A program made the position numbers and the translations under genes. Positions 1-10,899 of a stretch of DNA of 64,000 nt are shown here, piece after piece (within the stretch, counting starts at the first letter, position 1; every line of letters begins with the position of its first letter). Under the pieces are notes generated by a model. That model did not search any database. It had not been told where the DNA came from and saw nothing but the letters and a program-made list of their open reading frames with translations. The stretch comes from Cristatella mucedo (lineage: Eukaryota; Bryozoa; Phylactolaemata; Cristatellidae), in NCBI GenBank assembly GCA_009760855.2, contig WPIO01000068.1:1694501-1758500 (forward strand). Direction: 5' to 3'.

Positions 1-945
1 CGAAAAACTTCCTGAAATTAAATGATGATAAAACCGAACTGCTGCTCATAGGACACCCTAAGCGTGTGGCTGGATTAAAAGGCTTTGCTGTTCTAATAGG
101 TGATGCTATTTTGCAACTATCACCAGGTGGTCGAAATGTAGGTCTCGTGTTCGACAGCTGCCTCAATTTCAAAAGCTTCATTCAGAAGACTCCTTTTACA
201 GCTAGCCATCACATCCGATCCCTATCCAAGATTCGGAGCTGTCTCCCACAGTGGCTTGTAAAACATTTAACTAGCTCTTTAGTTCTGTCCCGGCTTGATT
301 ATTGGAATTCTCTTTTCGCTGGGCTGCCAAAGAAAGCTATTATGCCACAACAGCGGACAATGAATATGGCTGCGAGGCTTGTCTTTAAGTCCCAGCGGTT
401 TGAGCACGTGTTTCTTTTGCTGAAAGAGCTAGGATGGTTGCCGGTTGAGCAAAGGATGCAGTGCAAAGTTCTTACGCTGACCCACAAGGCCCGCCACGGC
501 TTGGCTCCTTCGTACCTAGCTGAACTGCTGCATCAGTTTCAGCCTGTTCGCGCCCTCAGGTCCTGTGTGGACAATAAATTAGCTGTCCCATTCCTCCGCT
601 TAAAGACAGTTGGCGACGGAAGCTTTAGCTCTGCAGGTCCTTGACTGTGGAACTCGCTTCCAAAATTTTTAAGCAACGACAACTACTCTCCTACTGCCGA
701 CTATGGATCATCTTTTTCAGGGGTCCTGAACTGCTACTTCTATGCTACTCACTACCTTAACTGCTCTCCTGACTATGCTATGCTTGCCACTTTCTCTTTG
801 TTGCGTGAGACGAAGTCTGTTGGCTACCGAATGCGTACCAAGAGCCGCTTAAGCTGTGAGTGCGCTATGTAAAACTCTCCTTCGTAGCACCCACAAGGTC
901 TTTATGACTTTGTGGAGTTACAGACGGAGATACATTACATTACAG
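1..945 (+). mobile_element. LINE family I, 3' end (cut by window start)
   Basis: This is the C-terminal end of a non-LTR retrotransposon reverse-transcriptase ORF plus its 3' UTR. The open part (66-644) carries the thumb/C-terminal segment, with words such as SLSKIRSCLPQWLVK, LDYWNSL and LGWLPVEQR, typical of CR1/L2/Jockey-like elements. It stops early at TGA 642-644, where other copies read on through a tryptophan codon region. The UTR ends in the tail GGAGATACATTACATTACA. Fragments of the same family lie at 13.4, 16.7, 31.2, 36.1, 43.6 and 61.0 kb. The upstream part lies outside the window. Confidence 0.85.
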
Positions 946-1878
946 TACAAGCTGTTTGTCTCCCGGAAAGGCCAGGTGACACTGCCGATCGGAGTGCGAT
1001 CAACAAAATCTCTCTGTTACTGCTCATACGAATAGAGGGAGAGAAGCGTAGCTTTTTAATTAACGAGAAATACGCGGTCCTTGCCGCTGGGGTAGTCCAA
1101 TCGTGACCCAGGTCGCCGGGTTCTGGTGCTGCAGCAGACGATCTGTTATTTCCTGATGCGATCGCTTGTGTTAGCTTTGTCCCTAGGTCATACGTTCGAA
1201 TGCTGCGGTTGGGAGATCCTTTATCACTGCTGCAAGAGGCGGTGATAGCCGTAAAGGCTTAGCTGTCTATATGTAAATCAGGATGTTAAGTCAGCAATAA
1301 GTTTATTAGTTTATTGGAACATAAGAGAAGTCAACTCTTGTCACTGGAAACCTACGGCTTCCCTACTGACGACAATCCATTGACCTTAGCTTTAGTGTAG
1401 TGGCTCTCTCGTCAGGTGGAGGCTCCGTGGTACCAATAGCGTGATTGATCTGATCCAACTGAACGATACACTCGTTCAGATTCTCGTTGATCGCCATCCA
1501 ATATCTGCAGCATAAGTAATAAGTTCTCAGTTACTCAAGTGGCATTCCCGTGCCAAACGGAAGGAAAATCACGAACTCTAACTGTAAAAGAAAGCGGGTC
1601 GTTGTAGCGACGTTGAATGAGAGCCGCTCGTGCGGTTAATATTTGCTACGCGGCTACGAGAACAATAGACAATAGAAGCAGGAAGCAAAGAAAAAGCAAA
1701 GAAAACCAGACAACAACTGTCGTAGGAAATTCCTCTCCATTCTAGTAACCTATCGACATGCCACTTTGCCGATTGGCCCGCCGGCCTCATTCGCTGCACG
1801 CCGGCTCGTGGCTCTTGTCACCCGCCGCTCCGGGGCGACTCGCAAGCAACTGAGCTGCGAGTCGCCATGTGTCGTCGA
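946..1878. other. No gene recognised
   Basis: I see no convincing coding region, RNA gene or known repeat between the LINE tail and the inverted duplication. Short open stretches exist (for example 1578-1799 minus) but show no protein signature and have no second copy in the window. Confidence 0.5.
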
Positions 1879-1935
1879 TGAGTGACAGACGTTGAGCTGC
1901 CAAGCCCGTTCCAGAAATCATAAAAACGTAACTAT

Positions 1936-2461
1936 GTACCCTAGAGTAGGCGGACCCACTGACATTCGATATGTCGGGCTGGGCGTCGCCTTGCCCCGGA
2001 AGGGTAAAGCCTGTGGGTCAGCTCCCAGAGTTCCGAGGACGGGAACTGGGTACAACGTGCTCGCTCTCTTGCGGCGGAAGCTCTCGACGGTGTTGGACGT
2101 CCGCTCCGTCTACCACAGAGTACTCAGCTAGCCGGGTCTTGGACGGCGTATGCTTGTACTGGTGAGACGGAGTCCTGCGACGGTGCGACTGTGGAAGCCG
2201 ACTGAGCACTAACACGTTTGTTCGCGCTTGCGGCGTCATCCCGTGCCCCTGTAGTTTACCTTGTATAGGAACTTCCTATGTAGGCTTGTTTAGTGCCCTC
2301 CTTTGTATAGCGCATGCGTGTGTATTATATAAATTGTTGTGTACCCGATTGATCACGCGTGAACCACTGTTACCGAAGGGCCCGGCGTAACGACCCAGAA
2401 CGGACATAGATAGTAGCGAGCCATAGTGGGAGTTAGCCGCTGGCCCATTGAACTCGGTTAC
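1936..2461. mobile_element. 526-bp insertion with 6-bp target duplication
   Basis: The inverted copy near 25.5 kb has an uninterrupted empty site, reading GTAACTATAAATAGG on the complementary strand. Here the same site is split, with AACTAT on both sides (1930-1935 and 2462-2467). The insert begins GTACCCTAGAGT, and its reverse complement begins GTAACCGAGT, so weak terminal inverted repeats are possible. It contains a 15-bp perfect palindrome ATAGGAACTTCCTAT near 2266-2280. No transposase is encoded, so it would be non-autonomous. The insertion is well supported; its class is not. Confidence 0.7.
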
Positions 2462-2824
2462 AACTATAAATAGGAAAGCACAAACAGTGGCAGCGGACTC
2501 TAATTTCACTGAGATGTGAATCCCGGAGAGCCATTTTTCTACCTCCCACACGATAATGTTTCTATGAACGCTCAGTGGGTGGCGAAAATAGGAAGCAGGA
2601 CTTGGAGCAATTTGCCGTCTAAATCTTCCGCGGATTGAAACAAGTATGAACTAAAGTAGGTAGGAAGCAGATAGGAAGCAAGACTCGCCGTCTAAACCAA
2701 GCATTATTGGAAAGCTCCTACTTAAACAGCCAAGAGTAGTTTGACGTTCCGTACCAATGACATCCATGCGCATTGATCTTCATTAAATAGGCAGGTTACC
2801 TTACGCGTTTAAATACAATATTAA

Positions 2825-3020
2825 TATAATTCGCTTGTATAGTGCCCGAGAAGAACCTAGTCTCAGTTCGGGTGCTTTGCCTACGTCACGGTGCTTGAGC
2901 CTACGACCTCGGTCAACGAATACATTAACCGTGTCATTGGTCGGGGCGAGCGCCTTAACCGCACAGCGAAAGCAGCACGGCGCACACGTGCATTTCCACT
3001 TCCGTCCTCGTGCCGGCGCA
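2825..3020 (-). mobile_element. SINE-like tRNA-derived segment
   Basis: Read on the minus strand, this stretch has the layout of the window's SINE group: GCGGTTAAGGCGCTCGCC, then a GAGGTCGTAGGCTCAAGC box resembling a Pol III B box, then a GGCACTATACAAGCGAATTA tail. Similar segments are at 8.37-8.70, 22.80-22.93, 40.1-40.45, 48.59-48.77 and 55.32-55.44 kb. The assignment rests on these box-like words only. Confidence 0.5.
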
Positions 3021-3439
3021 TGACGGCGCTTGTACGATCATACCAGCAAATGTGATTGTGACAGCGAGGCCAGCTATGTCACTTCTCGCACTCGGCGCTC
3101 GCACCTTCGCTGTCGCTCAAATGTTTCGGGATGCGAATAAAAAAGGTAATTTGCACGGAGTGTGGCGATGATGAGAGTGCTGCTTTTGTCACGTGCTAGA
3201 GAGTTAAATGAGGTGATAGTGAGAAAAAACTATTCAAGACTGCGTAAATTTATAATTTCATATATTTATATGTAAATAAATAGATACTTATAAATTGCCG
3301 ACGTGGCATACTAAGGCGGCGTGCATCCTACACCCCAATTTTCGACATTCAGCTGGAATGCCGGTGAATCGGGCGAGTGCTTTTGAAGAGTAATTAATGT
3401 TCACCTCACTATCTTTTTTCTCTCTATCTGTATCTCTCT

Positions 3440-3551
3440 CTCCAGGTCTGTTCTGCAGCTGATTTGGCGTAGGCGCGCTGAGGGCGATGCGTGTCATCGG
3501 GAGCAGGGTCGTGCAGCTGGTGACCACAAGCAAAGACAAAACTTTGTTCAT
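3440..3551 (-). pseudogene. IL-17-like gene remnant (exon-1 stub)
   Basis: From an ATG at 3551 the minus strand encodes the family's signal-peptide start (MNKVLSLLVVTSCTTLL) and about 36 codons of exon 1. The sequence then switches to DNA that in other copies lies downstream of exon 2: the GCGTGCATNC and CTGGAATGCCGGTGAATC words at 3310-3380. Most of exon 1, the intron and exon 2 are therefore deleted. The 5' flank of the family continues at 3560-3830, including a weak TATA-like TTTATAG near 3653. This is a dead copy. Confidence 0.8.
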
Positions 3552-3559
3552 TTCACCAC

Positions 3560-3840
3560 TAGCATGTCACAAAGTCAGGTAATCTCATGGGTGCTTCTTC
3601 CACCCTACGAGAGCGTCTGCGTAGATGCTACGTTTGCTGCTACGAGGCTTGTTTATAGAAGGATATTTCCCACTTTGCTTAGATCTCGGATATCGTGAAG
3701 AACCGTTGATGGCTTTTTCCAGTCGCCTACTACTATCGCGAGAACCTACTTGCCGTCGTTGCTCACAGCAGCTGACAGCCATAGTAGGTAGCCGGACACG
3801 GGACTAGCACTGCCGGCTAGCCAAGATGCACCTGACGCGA
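3560..3840 (-). repeat. 5' flank of the IL-17-like remnant
   Basis: This matches the 5' flanking DNA of the intact copies (compare 10810-11040). Shared features are the CTACGAGAGCGTC word, a TTTATAG element and a purine-rich GGGAAA block, read on the minus strand. It shows that the remnant arose from a full gene unit. Confidence 0.7.
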
Positions 3841-3849
3841 GCGTTAAGG

Positions 3850-4640
3850 TACGAGGTTTATCCATTAAGTGGCTAAAGATAGCTGGTTTTCCTGTCGTCA
3901 ATGGCTGCCGCCTACATTAGGCGGAAGCAGTCTAATATTTTGAAGGATGTGGCACTAAAATCGGCATGTCTCACTAGAGGATTCTATCAAGTGCATGGCT
4001 ATGTATGCGTACTTGAAGCTACATGGCTAAACTTCTAGCTTCGTCAGACTGGTGGCAAGTAGCGGCGAATCTGGTCCATATATTTGTGACATTTCCCTCT
4101 TGATTTCAGTGACTCACTAGATGCAGGTCTTCCTAATTTAACGATTTTTTAGGCGGTCATTTTGAGGTCCCTTCATTTACCTGGTCCAGCATGGAGAGAT
4201 ATACAGTGGATATATGTACGTACATGTATATCTATTTTTAGGATGTTCGCGACCGGATGAAACATTTTCCCATCCGCTGTCATGGCTACTTAAATCATTT
4301 AGCTATGCCTCAAACTGCAATCAAATCCTCTGAAGATAATGCCTTTATTTTGTATTGCCACTACAGCCTGTAATTTACTACCGATTGACAAAACTAAATC
4401 CCTCGAGTTGATGATAATTTACGAAGGCTAAAAAGCACCCGGTCCTCATATCATTTTCTTGGTTCTTCTTAAAAAAGTTTGTAATATTTTTCGCTACCTT
4501 TCAATAATACACCGACCATTTTACCAGTAGGCAATTAAAACGCCATGCATTCACGGTACTTTAGAACTTTGGAAGAGATCTGGTAATCTTGGGGCGTTAA
4601 GAGGCATTATTACTGTCATTTTTATTATATTACTGTCATC
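3850..4640 (+). repeat. Dispersed repeat alpha
   Basis: An AT-rich non-coding repeat whose diagnostic block is GGTCATTTTGAGGTCCCTTC followed by ATTTACCTGG. Other copies are at about 14760-15440 (+), 23310-23690 (+, partial) and 52640-53310 (-). No ORF or transposase is seen. It may be a non-autonomous element or part of a larger duplicated unit. Confidence 0.7.
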
Positions 4641-4664
4641 TGTATTGCTCTCATTAAATCAAAG

Positions 4665-4890
4665 GTGCAACTGAGTGTCATACGCGTACGATTGGAAGCC
4701 TACATTGCGCTTGGCAATCACTTCGGTAAGAGAACGAGTATAAACCGTCAAAAGAACTTGACCGAGCATGGAGCCCTGAGGTAGGACCATGTGTCAGAGG
4801 TTCCTCGACTGATCTTTGTCCATTCACATCAGTACTCTGCAGTCTCTCACTGAGATAGGACTTGGACCGTTGCAATGTAGTGCCAGTAAC
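4665..4890 (-). pseudogene. LINE family III reverse-transcriptase fragment
   Basis: The minus strand encodes SYLSERLQSTDVNGQRS followed by words that, after frameshifts, fit the reverse-transcriptase stretch leading from the PQGS region to the YADD box. It ends near the TCAAAGGTGCAACTGAG block shared with the copies at 15960-16200 (-) and 51890-52140 (+). It is a decayed fragment. Confidence 0.6.
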
Positions 4891-4899
4891 GCACAGGCG

Positions 4900-5400
4900 A
4901 GATGAGAGAGCGCAAAAATGCAGGCTGTCAAACTAAAATGTAGCTCAAGCGCAAAAAGCATTTGATCATCTAGGAACGAGTAAATCCTTAGAAAAGGAGC
5001 CGACGGTTTTCAGCTTCAGTTAAAATATATTATCAACTCGTGGGGATTTCGTAATATGAGTCTATTGTGACTTTTAGCCTGTCATGGCACCAAAGTAAAG
5101 GTTGTATCTTCAAAATAATTTGATCGCGATTCCAGCCATAGCTAAACACTTTGAGGAGCCAGAAAGTGCACGCGGTAGACTGTCTCGTATGGTTGCGAAG
5201 ATCTTGTAGATTCGCTGGACCCGGTAAATGAAGAGATCGAACGTTGATTTTCTGAGAAAACCTTGACCTCGACATACACGTTTTAATGAGTAAGAAGAGC
5301 GTGAAAATGTCTTCTCCGGTTGTAAATATCTGATAGCTACGCTTGACAGGTAAATGAACGGACCTCAAAATGACCGCCTCGAAAACCCCTGAACCCCTGA
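4900..5400 (-). repeat. Dispersed repeats epsilon (partial) and beta
   Basis: 4910-5035 is a short piece of repeat epsilon (AAGCATTTGATCATCTAGGA). 5036-5400 is repeat beta, which has an 85-codon open stretch in other copies (NVRSLHLPGPANLQDLRN). Beta recurs at 11515-11880 (+) and 55444-55735 (-). The reading frame is partly conserved between copies but matches no protein family I recognise, so I treat it as a repeat. Confidence 0.6.
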
Positions 5401-5401
5401 A

Positions 5402-7850
5402 CAGTTGCCGCAGCAGATTCCGACGTTTGAATGACAAATACAACTGAGTGTCGTCAGCATAGAAGTGATATCTATTCCACGCGCCTTAATCACTTTCTCA
5501 GAGGTTGTGCATACATGGAGAACAGCAAGGGACCAAGTACAGACCTTTGAGGGACTCCACAGGTGACCCTTCTCGTGTCTGAGACCTGACCCCCACACGA
5601 CACGGATTAAACACGATCAGACAAGTGGGCTTTAAGCCATGCCAGTGCTTCGTCTGCCAGACCGATCGTTGTGCTCAATCGTTCAAGCAGAACTTCGTGA
5701 TCAATGGTGTCGAAGGCAGCAGAAAGATCTAGCAGAGCTAGGGTAGTGACATTCCTGCCGTTGTTGCCACGTAGAATGTCATTGTTAACATGGGGGAGAG
5801 CAGTTTCAGTAGAGTGCTGCCTCCTGAACCCTGATTGAAATGTTTCTGACATTCCATTATTACAATATGTTCAACCAGCTGCTTAGCAACAGTTTTTTCA
5901 AGAATCTTTAATAAGAACAGAAGGGAAACTGGTCGATTGTTTATTAGGACCTCTTTGTCTAATCCAGGCTTTTTAAGAATAGGTCTAACGATTGCCGATT
6001 TGAAGGATTTGGTGACGACCCTTCTTCCCAAAGAAGCATTAAAAATCTTGGTTATGGCAGGGCTAAGGTGGTCTGCTAGTGAAGACCACAGAGATGGCGG
6101 TATAGGGTCTTCAGGAGACGAGCTCTTTCTTTTTGCTAGACCTTATTAAGGCAGCCACATCACAGGCAGAAACGTCGGAGAACCTTTTAAGGAAGATCGC
6201 AGGTAAAGGAACGGCGATTGCTTTGGTCGGAGGGGCCTAACGGAGGCACGAATGTGCACAATTTTTCAATAAAGAAGGCTGAAAACGTTTCGGCTGAGCT
6301 CTTAATATCTGGGGAGTCAGACCTCACAGCATTGGCCAGTAAATGGTTTACTGTCTTATAAATCTGTTTAGTGTCCGACTGACAGATATTCAGCTTTCTA
6401 ATGAAAAAGGAAGCCCTGGTTTTTTTAAGCTTTAGGGTGTTAACTCGAAGGAAGTTTTCAAAATTGACTAGATCTGCCTCAGACCGAAATTTCTTGAAAC
6501 GACGTTCTAGCCCGCGTTTAACCCGGCGACTCTTAAGGAGTTTTTTGTAAATTGAAAGGAATCTCCACGACTTTGAACATGGATAGAGCGAACGGGAGTA
6601 TGCTTGTCAAGAGAACTCCTGAGTGTCATGTTCATCGCATCAGTTAGGGTATCGAGGCTGCCGGTCGAGTCTGAATGCAGGTCAAGAAGACCTGCATCGC
6701 AAACAGATTTCAAAAACTTGTCCATGTCAATGCTTTGTAAGTTACGTCGTTTGGCAAATTCGACATTGCCCTGTACGTACAAGGGAGCAGGAGCAGTAAA
6801 CGAGACCGAACAATGATCTGAGAGGGTCAGTGGGCACACCACAAGGTCAGTGGGGAGGACATCCTTAGTGATCGCAAGATCTAGAATGTGGCCACCGACG
6901 TGGGTGCTATGATTAACGTGTTGGGCCAAACCAAAATTCTCCAGACAGTCAAGAAATGAGCGGACCTGACTGTTGCTAGTGTTGTCAACGTGAATATTGA
7001 AGCCTTCTACAATCAATAACGGCCTGTCACACACAAATATTTTAGCGAGCAACTCTGAAATCTCCTTTATAAACAAGTTTAGACAGCCAGAAGGAGGCCG
7101 GTATATCACAACAGTGAGAGGCATTGTCTTTGATGAAGACCTGATAGCAACCCATTCAAACGCTGACCCGTGAGAGAAACTGCACATTTTATAGCCAAAC
7201 GATTCGCGAACATCAATTGCAACCCCGCCACCAACCTTGTGGGAACGCATGGACTGATAGAATGAGAACCCGGGTGGAGTGGTCTCGGAAATACAGCTAC
7301 TGGAGCAAGGCGTCATCCAGGTTTCGGTAAGCAGAAATGCATCTAGCTTCTCATGGACCACCTGATCGCGGATAAGTAACCCCTTGGTTTTTAGCGAGCG
7401 GACAGTTAGTAGGCGGAATTTAAGAGGCTGTCCAAAAACTGGGCGACGGCGATGAAGTGGCTTACATTCTCTACCGTTTGCGTCCGGCCCGGCGGACGCT
7501 GGCTCTTCGAATTTGAAGTGGACTTTGGTAACGGCCGTCGGACGACGTTTCACAACGTGCTGGGCTACGGCGGGTGGGCTACTACCGCAACAAGTACTAT
7601 TCAGCGCTTTAAACTTACGAGTCGTAGGTTTGATAGCCGAGCTGTTGATAGGGCGAACGCAGGATGCAGGAAGGTTCTCAGTGACCAGTCGGAGAATGCC
7701 AGCCGGTAGGTATCGACTAATGGCCACATCGCACCTTATGCTAAGCAGGTCCTGTTTTGTGTAGCATATCCGAGGACAGCTCATAAATAGTCACAGCGAA
7801 GATAGCAGCGGAATACCCGACGGTATTACTAGAAATCAAGTAAAGGTCCA
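5402..7850 (-). mobile_element. LINE family I, endonuclease plus RT, 3'-truncated
   Basis: The minus strand carries an APE-type endonuclease (6507-7784). Visible motifs are LLTETWM, VIYRPPSG and SDHCSV. The usual GDFN box reads EGFN here, so the catalytic Asp is displaced or lost; the 38.7 kb copy reads EGDFN. Next come RT pieces: FKSAIVRPILKKPGL (5738-6031), then FQSGFRRQHSTETAL and LLDLSAAFDTIDH (5607-5852, motif A), then a YADD region in another frame near 5440-5480. Several frameshifts separate the pieces. The element is cut at 5402 by the duplication breakpoint, so the C-terminal part is absent. It is inactive. Confidence 0.88.
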
Positions 7851-7852
7851 CA

Positions 7853-9570
7853 TCACGCTAGGAGTTGCCCCAGGCCGCTCTTTAGCGCGGGAGCTCGTAC
7901 GGTATTCTGCGAAGTACGGCTGCCTCCCGTCTGTGTCCGAAGCTTTTCCGGTGTATTAACATATTCCTCAAGTGACCGCCGAAGCGTCCTTGAGGGGTAC
8001 AAGCGAGTCAGTGCTCTTATCATCATGCTGTGCTCGCTTATTCGCCGTAAATATAATAAATATAATTCACTTGTATAGCGCCATAAGATAAACATAATAT
8101 ATATATATATATATCCAGGCGTTAGGCTGAAAGGCTTCGATGGCTCACTAGGTAAGGCGGCTGCTTTTCACGACCTTGGCACCGAGGTCGTGGTAACGAA
8201 TCCTGTGGTTGGCGCTAGATTATTGCCGCTGCACACCCGTCCAAACTAGGCTCTCTGTGGACGCTAATACTTCAACAGCGAAGAGTTATCCAACATTCGG
8301 TAACGACGGCATTAGCCCTCATTGATCTTCATGTAGCGTGATGGTTGCCCTGCGCATGTAAATATAAAATTTATATAATTTATTTGCATAGTGCCCTAGA
8401 AGAACCTAATTCCCGTTCGGGCGCTTCACATATGTCATGATGTTCGAGCCCACGACCTCGGTCGTTAAAAGAAGTACAAGCTGATCGAACGGCCCCATTT
8501 GTATAGCGATCGAAGAGCCTTAACGGGTATCACATCCGCTTGTCGCTGCAATGAAGGATCGCCCACCGCAGGATTCAAGTCCACGACCTCGGACACCGAG
8601 GTCGTCAAAAGCAATCAGCTCACCTATTGCGCCAACACGGCTCACCAACGAATTCATTCACCGTGGTATTGGTGTTTTGCGAGCACCTTAACCACCTGGC
8701 CAAATCAGCACGGTGCATATCTATACTTTCGCTTTCGTCCTCGTGCCCGTGCGTGACAGTGCGCGTGTGATCCTATCAGCATTATGTGTGCCATTGTGAC
8801 AACAAGGCCATCTCGCATATTCGCTGTGAGTCAAGTCTTTCGGAGTGCGAATAAAGAAAGAAATTTGTAGAGAGTGAGCCCAAACGTGGGGATGCCGAGA
8901 GTGCTGGTTCGGCCCAGCGCTTGCTAGTTGAACGAGGTAACACTGAGAATACATTATGCAAGGCTGCGTGAACATATACCGTAATTTTACGATTATAAGT
9001 GACACCAAAGAATAAGTCAAAGTGCACATTTATTGAACATAATTTTTTAAAAGTATTAATTGAAAAAATATTAGTAGTGAATATATAGCTCGATTTGTAT
9101 TAATATAAGTTTGCTTTAGTCCTCTCTGCTAAAAAGAAACTCGGTATCATTATCACCGCTATCATCTGCGTAGTCTTCTGCTGCATTATCAATATCGAAA
9201 TCGTATATTTACTGACAGACTGCATCATCTCCAGTTCCATCTAGCATGCTTGAAACCCGCATTCCCGCATTTCCCGTCAGCTAAACTAAAGTCTAGTAAA
9301 AACTTGTTGCCCCCAAATGAACAAATTAGGGAGTCTAGATAGGTAGGCAAGGAGTGGTTTTTTATTTTATCATTATTGTTATCATCAGTCGCAGGATAAT
9401 GTTTTTCAAAACAATTGAGGACAAACTGCGACGTATACTCGTAAAAATACAGTGCGTGCATGCATGCATTAATTTGTCAATACGTTTATATTCATATATC
9501 GCCAACGTGGCGTACGGTGGCGGCGTGCATACAGCTCGCCGATTTCAGATGGTCATCTGGAATGCCGGTG
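7853..9570. other. Duplicated spacer with SINEs and 3' flank of IL-17-like copy 1
   Basis: I recognise no intact gene here. The stretch holds a short (AT)n run (8098-8115), SINE-like segments (8135-8225 plus strand, 8372-8700 minus strand) and conserved 3' flank DNA of the cytokine family (about 8700-9570). That flank recurs at 40440-41310, 47790-48850 and 57830-58200, and in degraded form at 58860-59440. Part of the flank (about 9120-9270, minus strand) looks like the acidic C-terminus of an unidentified ORF, with DNAAEDY then DTEFL. Confidence 0.6.
8135..8225 (+). mobile_element. tRNA-derived SINE head
   Basis: TGGCTCACTAGGTAAGGCGG resembles a Pol III A box, and GTAACGAATCCTG a B box, about 45 bp apart. 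The same head is at 39876-39966, and a relative is at 48644-48740 on the plus strand. Confidence 0.55.
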
Positions 9571-9765
9571 AATCAGACGAGTGATCTGAAAAAGTAACCA
9601 GTGCGGACTTCTCTCGATGAATATAACAGTCTTTCTCGCGTTAGCATTTTCCGCTCTCGTTGCGACTGTGGCGTCCAGGATTGTGCCCGCGGCAATAACT
9701 CTAACGGCCTACTTAGTACTCTGTCGGAATCGACACAAAGCATCTTCAGAGTGACTGCGTCAGCG

Positions 9766-10162
9766 TCAGGGCTGGCTATCCTTCTTCCGGGTGCACGAGC
9801 ACTCGCTGTGATGCAGAAGCGAGCGTGCCACGTACACCTTGATTGAGGCACTTCTTTTTGACACCAGAACTGTCACTTGCTGTGTTTTTTGGGTGCATAC
9901 GTAGGAGCGCTGTTGTTGACATTCAGGTTGGCAGATTTCCATGCTGATAACTTGCGGAAAGCGCTCGCTGTCTTGATTCTCCCACTTTAAGCTGCAAAGG
10001 CCAAGTGTGAGCGTCAAATATGTGCAAACGTGACCTTGGGTAGGTGGAGCTAAATCCGCGTCGCGGCCAGCGTTCGTAAGTTGGTGAAATAGAGAGAGAT
10101 ATATATGAACAAGAGTAGACAGAAACAGTTAAGAATATCGATGTAGGAAACGAGACAGAGGC

Positions 10163-10206
<44 letters not shown>

Positions 10207-10766
10207 ACAATATGTAGCCAGAGAAATTGATATAGATACGTGGCTGGAACTAGATAGAGATAGCCATATGGATAGATCGAGAAATAGAGATTGAGGACAA
10301 GTTAAATAGCGATCAACAGACGGTAGATATAGATTAAGTTAAGTAGATATAATTATATAGAGATTTGAACTGGCAATGGCTACCGCGGCTCCATTTCTTA
10401 TCATCTTCACTTCACAGAACTCTGCCGTAGACGCCCACGCTCTGCTTACCTGTTGCAATTAGTTTGGCTACCATTCACCCAGACTTTGGTTTGCCTGACG
10501 TTGGTCACGGGTATTCGTGTTACGACACTGCTGGCGTTGGCCCGTCGGGCTGTGTCAAGAAGGCACGATTCGTCGCACTCACGCGTAACCACGTATTCCG
10601 CAGCGTCCATCGCCGGACTGTCCGTCGCTACGCCACTGGTGCTGCTAATGCTGCCGGTAGGGCCAATCTGCAGGCGATTTGGTGCTGGCACGCCGAGGGA
10701 AATGCCCGTCAGCAGCAGCAGAGTCGTGCAACTAGTGACGACGAGGGCAGACGACACTTTGTTCAT
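9766..10766 (-). CDS. IL-17-like secreted cytokine, copy 1 (two exons)
   Basis: Exon 1 is 10766-10450 and exon 2 is 9991-9766, separated by a 458-bp intron (donor AACAG/GTAAGC, acceptor TTTGCAG/CTTAAAG). Joining in phase 2 removes the intron stop and gives 180 residues. Residues 1-26 form a signal peptide (MNKVSSALVVTSCTTLLLLT), so the protein should be secreted. N-glycosylation sequons lie at NAS (77-79) and NGS (98-100). The eight cysteines after the signal peptide are at about 64, 68, 104, 126, 130, 138, 170 and 172. The block W109..D113..ERFPQVI..C126, then QQVTVLV and a final CSC, fits the IL-17 family pattern (W, D, R-[YF]-P-x-VI, C, VL.R, C-x-C). A Spaetzle-like knot is the main alternative. 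A TATA box lies upstream at 10871-10878. The gene lies inside the 5.4 kb duplication. Confidence 0.78.
10163..10201 (-). repeat. Intronic CT/GA microsatellite (copy 1)
   Basis: A GA run of about 39 bp on the plus strand, i.e. CT on the coding strand, within the intron of IL-17-like copy 1. The same site carries a run of very different length in the other copies. Confidence 0.9.
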
Positions 10767-10870
10767 TTTAAGGACTGTCACTCGGCGTTCACAAAGTGCG
10801 ATCTCTGCCGTTTGGCTTTTGCTACCCTACGAGAGCGTCGGGGATGTGCTGTGATTGCTGCTACGAGGCT

Positions 10871-10878
10871 CTTTTATA
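10871..10878 (-). promoter_or_regulatory. TATA box of IL-17-like copy 1
   Basis: TATAAAAG on the minus strand lies about 105 bp upstream of the ATG at 10766. It is followed by the conserved GAGCCTCGT and CACAGCACATCCC-type leader seen in copies 2, 4 and 5. Start-site evidence is by position only. Confidence 0.65.
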
Positions 10879-10899
10879 GAAAGATCTTTCTCACTTTCA

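Larger units (their letters stand above)
1879..3334 (+). repeat. Left arm of a ~0.92 kb inverted duplication
   Basis: This segment, without the 526-bp insertion at 1936-2461, matches 24632-25553 on the opposite strand almost base for base by eye. It carries a SINE-like stretch (about 2825-3020; the open frame 2835-3023 has an exact counterpart in the other arm). At its right end it carries the 3' flank of the IL-17-like gene family, next to the degenerate exon-1 remnant. It is therefore part of the duplicated gene unit. Confidence 0.85.
5402..10838 (+). repeat. Segmental duplication, left copy (~5.4 kb)
   Basis: This stretch is repeated in the same orientation at 37141-42602. The offset drifts only from 31739 to about 31764 through small indels. 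It holds most of LINE family I, an unrecognised 1.7 kb stretch with SINEs, and IL-17-like copy 1. The left edge falls inside the LINE reverse transcriptase. The right edge falls in the core promoter region of the cytokine gene, where the two copies diverge abruptly after GAGAGCGTCGG. Confidence 0.9.

Noticed and set aside
2264-2280. GTATAGGAACTTC, identical to one arm of the yeast FRT site
   Set aside because: Only one arm is present; the palindrome ATAGGAACTTCCTAT continues differently and no recombinase is nearby. Coincidence.
2835-3023. 62-codon ORF conserved at 2.8 and 24.9 kb
   Set aside because: The frame lies inside a duplicated SINE-like segment; identity is explained by recent duplication, and no protein feature is seen.
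6507-7784. LINE endonuclease ORF as a host exonuclease gene
   Set aside because: It is followed by reverse-transcriptase motifs on the same strand and is duplicated at 38.1-39.5 kb with the LINE.
9766-10766. Assignment to Spaetzle or neurotrophin instead of IL-17
   Set aside because: Kept as an alternative only. The W..D..ERFPxVI..C block and the final C-x-C fit IL-17 better, and the cysteine spacing lacks the usual Spaetzle CC pair.
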